From: Paenibacillus sp. FSL R10-2734
Lineage (GTDB): Bacteria; Bacillota; Bacilli; Paenibacillales; Paenibacillaceae
Assembly: GCF_037963865.1 (NCBI RefSeq)
Contig: NZ_CP150170.1
Coordinates: forward strand, 1,240,001 to 1,304,000
Reading direction: 5' to 3'
Length of the DNA stretch: 64,000 nucleotides
A model generated the notes under the pieces. It worked only from the letters and a program-made list of their open reading frames with translations. It was not told the DNA's origin and did not search any database. A program made the translations under genes and the position numbers. This document shows, in pieces, positions 46,253 to 52,561 of this stretch (within the stretch, counting starts at the first letter, position 1; each line of letters begins with the position of its first letter).

Positions 46253-46326
46253 GCGGGTGTAGTTCAATGGTAGAACTTCAGCCTTCCAAGCTGATAGCGT
46301 GGGTTCGATTCCCATCACCCGCTCCA
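46253..46326 (+). tRNA. tRNA-Gly (TCC)
   Basis: Acceptor GCGGGTG/CACCCGC, loop CTTCCAA giving TCC, encoded CCA; lies between the duplicate tRNA-Pro genes. Confidence 0.95.
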
Positions 46327-46340
46327 TAAATTTATAGTAA

Positions 46341-46414
46341 CGGGATGTAGCTCAGCTTGGTAGAGCACCTGGTTTGGGACCAGGGGGTCGCATGTTCAAA
46401 TCGTGTCATCCCGA
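46341..46414 (+). tRNA. tRNA-Pro (TGG), copy 2
   Basis: Identical 74-nt repeat of the gene at 46168; no encoded CCA. Last tRNA of the operon. Confidence 0.95.
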
Positions 46415-46436
46415 TACTCAGCTTAATCGCTCTTAG

Positions 46437-46467
46437 AAAGCTCTTACTTCGGTAAGAGCTTTTTTTG
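46437..46467 (+). terminator. Terminator of the rrn-tRNA operon
   Basis: AAAGCTCTTAC-TTCG-GTAAGAGCTTT with a stable UUCG tetraloop, then seven T. Confidence 0.95.
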
Positions 46468-46540
46468 TATTATAAAATTATACTTTATGTAATCAAACTA
46501 TTGGAAATGCACTAACTAGAGGACGATTTTAATAGATAGA

Positions 46541-47143
46541 TTGTACGATATACAACAGAACTACAAATCAGCTCGTGTTTTAAAACTTCTGTTGCACAAC
46601 TTACAGCGACCATATCAGAACGAAACATTACGGACCAGTTACTCATCTGTATCGGACTCAGATGCAGCTGTTTACGTATTTTGAGGCTTTTGGGGAGATT
46701 TGCGGACTCGAGAGACGTTAATCATCATAATCAGGGGCGATATCGTATGTTTTCAGTCCATTAAAGTCACTGGAGTCCGATAGCATCCCAGAATAGCGCA
46801 ATTATTGAAAATAAGAGCTCTGGTGTCCGAACGCATTGCTGAGTAGTTTTGTTGTTGATATTAGTGATACTTACTGGGTAGATGACCGTGGTCGAGCAAG
46901 AAAGCCAAGCGAATATGAGGCCTTATTTGCGTGATTTTGATGACATGAAAAACTTAAGTGTATTCTATACAGTTATTTCGTATGAAAAAGTGAGAATTTC
47001 AATTTTAAGTGTATTCTATACAATTAAGTACCAGGGAAAACCCCAATAAGGCAATATTTCAAGAGAATAAGTGTACGAAATACAGTTATATGTATTTGAG
47101 AGTTAGTTGAAGAAGTATAGTTGCACAAAATACAGCTAAATGC
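46541..47143. repeat. Gene-free island of degenerate ~50-bp-spaced repeats
   Basis: The 46468-47363 gap has no supportable gene. It contains six copies of an imperfect unit (G/T)TG(T/C)A-N5-ATACARYTA-like at 46541, 46592, 46958, 47009, 47071 and 47121. It also has four copies of a second unit: CGGACTC at 46653 and 46703, and in inverse orientation TGG(A/T)GTCCGA at 46771 and 46821. Neighbouring copies are 50-51 bp apart except one 62-bp step. The remaining part to 47363 is pyrimidine-rich with no visible signal. Confidence 0.6.
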
Positions 47144-47363
47144 TTCAGTGTGTTGATTCAGCCAGACCACCAAGCGACAGTCTATCATTCACCCGCTCGC
47201 TACTCACCGGACATCAAGCCCCGGATTACCATCAACCGCATCACCCTACTCTAGATTCCCATACACCCGCTAATCATACAGACATAAATGGCACATTAGG
47301 TCTCGTAAAATATTCGTCTATCAATCACGGCGGCAATCTACTGCTCATGCTCAGTTTTTTCTA

Positions 47364-47777
47364 TCATTCTTCCAAAAGAAATTGAACTTCTGGTGGAATG
47401 CCAATCCGCAGATAATAACTCTTCCATGATTCCTCTTGCTCAGGATTGCTACCTGTGGATAGTAGCTTTACAGCAAAGACATTAGCTTGACGTTCAAGCT
47501 TCCCAGGTGAGAAATAAGAGCTTTCCTCCAGAAAAAAACGGTTGATCCCCTTATGAAGGCGATCATGTCCTAATTCATGCGCACAAACGAAGCGCTGCCA
47601 CTCAACTGGCAACTCATTATGAATGACGATAAATCTTCTTCTTAGTTTTCGGTAATATAATCCCTTAGTGCCTGTCCCAAGGTTCATGAAACGAATGTGA
47701 ATACCTAGCGCTGAGGCCAGCTCGAACGGGCAGTTAGTTTTATATTTTTTAATCAGATTATTGATCAGTTCATCCAT
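47364..47777 (-). CDS. ImmA/IrrE-type metallopeptidase
   Basis: 138-aa zinc protease of the ImmA family with HELGH at residues 67-71 and the third-ligand region KLERQANVFAVKLL. In ICEBs1 and related elements ImmA cleaves the cognate ImmR repressor to induce the element. ATG 47777 has AGGTGA upstream; an earlier ATG lacks one. The gene directly follows the Xre repressor in one operon, which strongly suggests a repressor/anti-repressor pair for the adjoining tail cluster. Confidence 0.88.
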   Translation of the reverse strand: MDELINNLIKKYKTNCPFELASALGIHIRFMNLGTGTKGLYYRKLRRRFIVIHNELPVEWQRFVCAHELGHDRLHKGINRFFLEESSYFSPGKLERQANVFAVKLLSTGSNPEQEESWKSYYLRIGIPPEVQFLLEE

Positions 47778-47808
47778 ATTCTTCACCTGCAGCATGTTAG
47801 TGTAGTTA

Positions 47809-48237
47809 TTAAGTGTTGTTGGATTTATTTCTCTTGTTCATCTGTTTGGCTTCCCAGAATAAGCCGGTCAGTACATCTTTTATCCTCTGCTTGTCTTCCT
47901 TGTCTAATGGAATCCCATCAAACATCAGCTCTCCATCATCCTCTAGCATCTTTCGGAAGTCCCGCTTATCCTTACTCGTAGCCCATTCTGGGACAACCTC
48001 TTCGCTCGGAAGGGCCTGTTCCTGCAAATACCCGGCTTGATCCATTAGCTCCTCGTACGGCACGCCTGTAGCCTCTGCTATTTTGCGTAATGTAGTTGGC
48101 TTAGGAACTCCTCTTAATCCATTCTCAATCCGTGAAATCTGTGATCCGCTAATCCCCGCTGCTGCTGCCAATTGATTAATGGTAAGTCCCTTCGTTTCGC
48201 GAAGTTGCTTCATGTATTCCCCAAATTGCTGTTTCAT
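47809..48237 (-). CDS. Xre-family repressor (ImmR-like)
   Basis: 142 aa; helix-turn-helix at residues about 8-62 (GLTINQLAAAAGISGSQISRI), then an acidic linker and a C-terminal helical part, likely the dimerisation/cleavage region. ATG 48237 follows AAGGAG; GTG 48246 overlaps that site. Divergent from the ArpU-type gene across 283 bp containing dyads, the expected place for its operators. Confidence 0.88.
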   Translation of the reverse strand: MKQQFGEYMKQLRETKGLTINQLAAAAGISGSQISRIENGLRGVPKPTTLRKIAEATGVPYEELMDQAGYLQEQALPSEEVVPEWATSKDKRDFRKMLEDDGELMFDGIPLDKEDKQRIKDVLTGLFWEAKQMNKRNKSNNT

Positions 48238-48260
48238 CTCAACCACTCCTTATAGACTGA

Positions 48261-48444
48261 AGCTTATGATATTAATATAAGCTAATTATGCCAATTGGTA
48301 AACAACAAAGAACATATTATTGCCAAAAGGCAAGATAAACGGTGGATTTATACTTTATTTCGCCCAAAACAGACTAAAATGGGGTTTTACGAGATTGGTA
48401 AAGAAGTGGTATATTATAGAAAAATACGAACAGAATACGAACAC
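48261..48444. promoter_or_regulatory. Divergent control region repressor / ArpU
   Basis: Dyad AGCTTAT-N9-ATAAGCT (48261-48283), CCAATTGG, TTGCC-AAAA-GGCAA near 48322, and two TTGGTAAA half-sites (48295, 48395). Rightward promoter TTACGA (48387-48392), 17-bp spacer, TATATT (48410-48415) with extended TGG. Immediately after it lies an 11-bp tandem direct repeat AATACGAACAG / AATACGAACAC (48423-48444). Confidence 0.6.
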
Positions 48445-48520
48445 TTTTTATTTTAGCACATTGCTTAGGAAACTTCCGCAACTTTAATATCATTCTGTCA
48501 AACCTAAAGGAGTGCATATA

Positions 48521-49015
48521 ATGATGAACTTATCCGCTTTACCAGAGTTGGACCGTCGCCGAACCCAGGTCGCTATAGAGAGCATGTTGGAGAAGTACCG
48601 TATTTTTAAGACCGTTACATTTGAAGCTAAGGAAGCCAGTACTACTTATTCTTATACAGAAAGATTTCATGGTCCTACGAATACTGTTACTGATCAGACT
48701 GCTGCGATAGCTTCTTATAATGTGGATATACCGGCTGCTAGAAGGGCTTTTTGTTCGGCGATAGACACTGTGGTAGAGAGACTCGATACGAGGGAGCAGC
48801 AATTAGTAAGAGAGCGTTATATGAAAAGAGACGAAACGTACGATTATACGATTTACAATCATGTGTTTGATCCACCGGTAAGTAAGGATACTTACGTGAA
48901 GATACGCTCGAAGGCTTTTTACAAGATGGCTTTGGCTTTAACAGATCTCGGTCTACTATCCCTTAACACCTTAATAACAGCACCTAGAGTGAAGAAAGAG
49001 AAGATTAGTATTACC
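48521..49015 (+). CDS. ArpU-family phage late-gene regulator
   Basis: About 165 aa from ATG 48521 (AAAGGAG upstream) to the TAA just after VKKEKISIT. The sigma-like/HTH core REQQLVRERYM...YNHVFDPPVSKDTYVKIRSKAFYKMA is typical of ArpU-type regulators found before packaging or tail genes in Firmicute prophages. Probably switches on the structural operon; the mechanism is unknown in the family. Stop boundary could lie up to 49018. Confidence 0.8.
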
Positions 49016-49035
49016 TAAGTGATATAGATGGTTAT

Positions 49036-49077
49036 AAAAGACTGTATCATCCGAGTGGATGATACGGTCTTTTTTTA
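49036..49077 (+). terminator. Terminator after the ArpU-type gene
   Basis: AAAGACTGTATCATCC-GAGT-GGATGATACGGTCTTT, 16-bp stem with one G-U, then T-run. Confidence 0.94.
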
Positions 49078-49183
49078 TTGATTTTATGATCCTCCGAAAA
49101 ACCGCTCTATACCATCCCAAAGCTAGCTTAAACCTCGTCGGTATACCGTCTCTGCAAGGCAAATAGGGGTGTATATTTATAAC

Positions 49184-49303
49184 ATGGCAAATGAAGCAAA
49201 AAGAACACCGCAAGAGCATGAATGCTCTGCTAATCGTTCCGCCCAAGTGGTGATGAGAACAAATCTAGCGGTGAAAGATTCTTTTGGCATTAGCCTAGTG
49301 TAG
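49184..49303 (+). CDS. Possible 39-aa ORF between two terminators
   Basis: ATG 49184 to TAG 49303, sequence begins MANEAKRTPQEHECSANRSA. Not recognised. The ribosome binding site is poor (AGGGGTG about 13 nt upstream), and no convincing promoter lies between the flanking terminators. It may be non-coding. The rest of 49019-49444 is described under the two terminators and the 23-aa ORF. Confidence 0.25.
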   Translation: MANEAKRTPQEHECSANRSAQVVMRTNLAVKDSFGISLV

Positions 49304-49340
49304 AAGGGATATTATCCAGCATCGGATGGTATCCTTTTTT
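49304..49340 (+). terminator. Second terminator ahead of the tail operon
   Basis: AAGGGATA-TT-ATCC / GGAT-GG-TATCCTTTTTT, a two-part stem with internal loop and six T. Confidence 0.8.
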
Positions 49341-49373
49341 GTTCTTAAATCTAGTAGAGGGGGTGTCTTCTTA

Positions 49374-49445
49374 ATGTTAATGCAATTGAAGGTTAACACC
49401 ATCAAAGATCGGCGAACCGCCGCAGTTCAGAAAGGAATGGAGTGA
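49374..49445 (+). CDS. 23-aa ORF coupled to the first tail gene
   Basis: ATG 49374 behind AGAGGGGGTG; the TGA overlaps the next ATG (TGATG). The peptide MLMQLKVNTIKDRRTAAVQK... is basic. It may be a leader peptide that couples translation or the vestige of a lost connector gene; not recognised. Confidence 0.4.
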   Translation: MLMQLKVNTIKDRRTAAVQKGME

Positions 49446-49858
49446 TGTCGGTACAACAATTACGAGAACACATTACGAGTGCGCTGGAGCGGTATTTTCC
49501 AGATGTTCCTGTGTATGTGGATGGGGAGAAACCTCAGACGGCTTATTTTTATCCTGGACTGATCTCAGCGACACTGGATCGGCAGCGGGAAGGCAGATAT
49601 TTAGCGGTCTATCGCTTTGGTATCCGTTATGAACAAGGAAGCCTGCTAGAGGCCGAAAGAATGGCTGATGAGTTAAGTGAAGCAATGGCAGGGATGGAGC
49701 AAGATGGCGGTTCTTTTCGTGTAGTTAGGCAAGCCTGGGAAGCTGGGGGAGAGGGGCATGGTCCTCTTTTTACAACGGACTACATGGTGTATTTGCAAAG
49801 TGAGAAGCCTGCCCCCTTTAAGATGGGCCAAATGATAGGAGGAGAAAGATTGAAATGA
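49445..49858 (+). CDS. Phage tail terminator / completion protein
   Basis: 137 aa; the PVYVDGEKPQTAYFYP start and overall layout match the small tail-terminator proteins that precede the sheath gene in PBSX-like elements. It would cap the tail, a part needed also in headless particles. ATG 49445 with AAAGGA upstream. First clearly structural gene of the operon; overlaps the next ORF by 4 bp. Confidence 0.72.
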   Translation: MSVQQLREHITSALERYFPDVPVYVDGEKPQTAYFYPGLISATLDRQREGRYLAVYRFGIRYEQGSLLEAERMADELSEAMAGMEQDGGSFRVVRQAWEAGGEGHGPLFTTDYMVYLQSEKPAPFKMGQMIGGERLK

Positions 49859-50034
49859 GCACAAAGGTGAGTAATGGAGATCGTTTTGGTAAAGAGCAGA
49901 TTGTGAATTCATCGCTGTTTACGGCTAAGGAAAAGGATGTACTGAACGTTATTTTGCAGGATGACAAAAGCTATACGATCGAAGAATCGAAGCAATCTAT
50001 GGGATTGTTTATTAATAAGGAGGTTTTGAACTAA
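49855..50034 (+). CDS. Small phage tail-cluster protein
   Basis: 59 aa from ATG 49855 (AGGAGG upstream), containing SSLFTAKEKDVLNVILQDDK and a C-terminal FINKEVLN. Similar small acidic/basic proteins lie just before sheath genes in Firmicute contractile tail clusters; role unknown. Stop overlaps the sheath ATG by one base. Confidence 0.72.
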   Translation: MSTKVSNGDRFGKEQIVNSSLFTAKEKDVLNVILQDDKSYTIEESKQSMGLFINKEVLN

Positions 50035-51356
50035 TGGCAGGCGGAACATGGACAACTCAAAACAAGGTGCGCCCCGGGGTGTACGTAAATGTAGCATCGA
50101 ATCAAGGTGCCATCGGCAAAATGGGAGAACGCGGGATTACTGCTTTGGCACTTGCCTTATCTTGGGGAGAACCTGGAGTGATGATGAAGATTACCCCGCA
50201 GGACGATGTAAATAAGCTGCTAGGTTATGATTTGGAGCATCTATCATTGCTGCCAGTACGTGAAGCGCTGAAACGGGCAGGAACTTTGCTGCTCTATCGA
50301 TTGAATGAAGGAGTTAAAGCGGCGGTAACTAATAGCGGCCTCCAGGTAACTGCTAAATATGGTGGTGTACGCGGAAACGATCTTTCAGTTGTTATTGAGA
50401 AGAATATTGAGAATAATGCTCTTTTTGATGTGAAGACACTGCTTAATGGAACTGAAATGAACAAACAAACGGTTGGAACGGCTGAAGAGTTAGTCGCCAA
50501 CGATTATGTTCAATTCCAGAAAAATGGAGCAGAAGGCTTGATGCTAACCGCAGGGATGCCGCTTATTGGTGGAGCTAATGGTACGGTTACAAACGGCGCG
50601 CACAGCGATTTCTTATCTGCTCTTGAGGTACTTGAGTTCCAGACGGTTGGATTAGTATCGCAGGATAGTACGCTTAAGGCGCTGTATAGCTCTTGGGTAA
50701 GACGACTGCGGGATACAGAAGGGAAGAAAGTACAGGCTGTACTATCGGATTATGCAACTGCGGGTCATGAAGGTGTGATCAGCGTGAAGAATGGGGTAGT
50801 GCTAAGCGACGGTACTACGATTGATAACAACAATGCCGTTGCTTGGGTGGCAGGCGCTACGGCTGCTGCTGCGGTGAATCAATCGCTGACTTATCAGGGA
50901 TATGACGACTCGGTTGATGCTGATGTGCGGCTTAGCCATTCTGAGACGACAGCAGCTTTGCTGCAAGGTGAACTGCTCTTTACTTACAGTGGAGGGCGTG
51001 CTGTGGTGGAACAGGATATTAACACGTTTACGGCATTTTCTCCGGACAAAGGCAAAGCGTTCTCCAAAAATCGAGTGCTCCGCGTGCTGGATGGAATTGC
51101 GAATGATCTAAAGCGTATTTTTGAAAACTACTATATTGGTAAGGTAGCAAATAATGAAGATGGACGAGCTTTGTTCTGGTCACAGTGTGCGACTTATATG
51201 AATGATCTGCAGGATATGGGTGCAATTGAAGGCTTTAACGCGCAGACAGATGTTGTCGTTGTGGCAGGTGCTGATAGCGATAGCATTGTGCTCGACGTGG
51301 CTGTGAAGCCGGTAGATTCCGTAGAAAAAGTATATATGAAAGTGAAGGTGGTTTAA
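50034..51356 (+). CDS. Contractile tail sheath protein (XkdK-like)
   Basis: 440 aa; N-terminal TQNKVRPGVYVNVAS and a central ALIGGANG-type region, then the C-terminal sheath interlocking domain with KNRVLRVLDGIANDLKRIFE and YIGKVANNEDGRALFW. A sheath makes the particle contractile (myovirus / R-type). AAGGAGG lies in the preceding gene. Followed 1 bp later by the tube gene. Confidence 0.93.
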   Translation: MAGGTWTTQNKVRPGVYVNVASNQGAIGKMGERGITALALALSWGEPGVMMKITPQDDVNKLLGYDLEHLSLLPVREALKRAGTLLLYRLNEGVKAAVTNSGLQVTAKYGGVRGNDLSVVIEKNIENNALFDVKTLLNGTEMNKQTVGTAEELVANDYVQFQKNGAEGLMLTAGMPLIGGANGTVTNGAHSDFLSALEVLEFQTVGLVSQDSTLKALYSSWVRRLRDTEGKKVQAVLSDYATAGHEGVISVKNGVVLSDGTTIDNNNAVAWVAGATAAAAVNQSLTYQGYDDSVDADVRLSHSETTAALLQGELLFTYSGGRAVVEQDINTFTAFSPDKGKAFSKNRVLRVLDGIANDLKRIFENYYIGKVANNEDGRALFWSQCATYMNDLQDMGAIEGFNAQTDVVVVAGADSDSIVLDVAVKPVDSVEKVYMKVKVV

Positions 51357-51357
51357 G

Positions 51358-51828
51358 ATGGCATTTTTGAAAGCTAGCGATACGATTTCCGGCCAGGAGG
51401 GCCGTGCGTATGCCGTGATTGGTACGCAAACTGAAGAGATGTTCTATGTGAAAACACTTGAAGCTACGGTAGAAAAAACAAAGGCAGAAGTGAAGACACT
51501 CGGCCGCCGGGGAGTTCAGCATAAAGCGACTGGATGGTCGGGCAGCGGTTCGATGACGATTTTTTATATGACTAGTCGTTTCCGTCAGATGATGCTCGAT
51601 TATATGAATACAGGTGTCGATCAGTATTTCGATATTGAGGTTACGAACGAAGATCCATCGTCCAGCGTGGGCGCGCAACGTATTATTTTAAAAGGCGTGA
51701 ACCTTGATAGTGTCATCATGGCCTCTCTGGATACAGAATCAGATGCGCTGGAAGAAGAAGTGAGCTTTACGTTTGAGGATGTGCAGATTGTGCAGGCTTT
51801 TGGAGCTCCGGCAGGCTCCGGAAATTAA
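51358..51828 (+). CDS. Tail tube protein (XkdM-like)
   Basis: 156 aa, size and order of PBSX XkdM; begins MAFLKASDTISGQEGRAYAV and ends with acidic beta-rich EEEVSFTFEDVQIVQ. Forms the inner tube pushed by sheath contraction. The 119-bp gap after it includes a GGCCCG/CGGGTC hairpin (51856-51884) that may trim expression of the chaperone relative to tube and sheath. Confidence 0.9.
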   Translation: MAFLKASDTISGQEGRAYAVIGTQTEEMFYVKTLEATVEKTKAEVKTLGRRGVQHKATGWSGSGSMTIFYMTSRFRQMMLDYMNTGVDQYFDIEVTNEDPSSSVGAQRIILKGVNLDSVIMASLDTESDALEEEVSFTFEDVQIVQAFGAPAGSGN

Positions 51829-51947
51829 TAAAGGCAACTAGATAGGAGCAAGTAAGGCCCGGGCGTGCAGGTGAGCGGCGGGTCTCTTCTCTGTCTAATT
51901 AGTATTAGTAGTACTAGAAGAAACTAAATCATTTTAGGAGGAAGACA

Positions 51948-52370
51948 ATGAGTGAATTAAGTTTGTTTTTTGCGCAAAATGTAGCATGTGACACGACCGA
52001 GGAGTTTGTGGTATCGCAGCGTTTTAAGGATAAGGAAGGTAATGCAGTTGCTTGGAAGCTGCGCAGCATGAACGAAGATGAGAATCAGGAATGCCGTAAA
52101 GCGGCTACCCGTAAAGTCAAAGGCAAGAACGGAGTATATACCTCCGAGATTGAACCGAACGATTATATGGCTAAGCTTATGACCTCAAGTGTAGTGCATC
52201 CGGATCTAAAAAATGCCGAGCTACAGCGTTCATATGGTGTTCTTGGTGCTGAGACACTGTTGCGTAAAATGCTGCTTCCGGGTGAATTCGCGGCACTTGG
52301 TGAACGGGTGCAAGCTCTGAATGGCTTCGGCACAGATATGAACGAGCTGGTGGATGAAGTAAAAAACTAA
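51948..52370 (+). CDS. Tail assembly chaperone, short form (XkdN-like, gpG analogue)
   Basis: 140 aa; SLFFAQNVACDTTEEFVVSQ, KVKGKNGVYTSEIEPNDYM and a Leu-rich C-terminus match XkdN-type tail assembly chaperones that coat the tape measure. AGGAGG lies before ATG 51948. The last codons read GTA AAA AAC TAA and form a slippery heptamer that feeds the longer product (next entry). Confidence 0.87.
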   Translation: MSELSLFFAQNVACDTTEEFVVSQRFKDKEGNAVAWKLRSMNEDENQECRKAATRKVKGKNGVYTSEIEPNDYMAKLMTSSVVHPDLKNAELQRSYGVLGAETLLRKMLLPGEFAALGERVQALNGFGTDMNELVDEVKN

Positions 52371-52549
52371 TCAACGAGGGCGACAGCGAAGCCAACTTGG
52401 CTTACTACGCCCTCCACGAGCTGCACATTTTACCGCATGAGCTGATGAAGCTGTCTTCACGTGAACGTGCCGCAATTTATGCGATGATCGCTGTTCGGGT
52501 GGAGAAGGAGAAGCGGGATCAGGCACGGAGTAAGGCGAGGAAGAGATGA
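52361..52549 (+). CDS. -1 frameshift extension of the tail chaperone (gpGT analogue)
   Basis: The heptamer A-AAA-AAC (52361-52367) lies in the correct zero-frame phase three bases before the stop. Slipping by -1 continues for 60 residues (LINEGDSEANLAYYALHE...) to TGA 52549, giving a 200-aa fusion. Eight nt downstream, GAGGGCG (52376-52382) pairs with CGCCCTC (52408-52414), enclosing AAGCC/GGCTT. It has no start codon with a ribosome binding site of its own. This is the lambda G/GT arrangement. Confidence 0.85.
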   Translation, partial: KKLINEGDSEANLAYYALHELHILPHELMKLSSRERAAIYAMIAVRVEKEKRDQARSKARKR

Positions 52550-52561
52550 GGGGGTGAATGA

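Noticed and set aside
46168..46414. tRNA-Pro repeat as a proven attachment site
   Set aside because: The repeat is complete on both sides of tRNA-Gly only, no integrase is present and no third copy bounds the tail cluster within the window.
46541..47143. CRISPR array
   Set aside because: Repeats are short and degenerate, the intervals show no distinct uniform spacers, and no cas genes are near.
47140..47385. 81-aa open frame in the repeat island
   Set aside because: Low-complexity, Pro/His-rich translation without ribosome binding site, partly antisense to the ImmA-type gene.
52361..52549. Frameshift mutation making the tail chaperone a pseudogene
   Set aside because: The correctly phased slippery heptamer and stem at ideal distance indicate programmed frameshifting.
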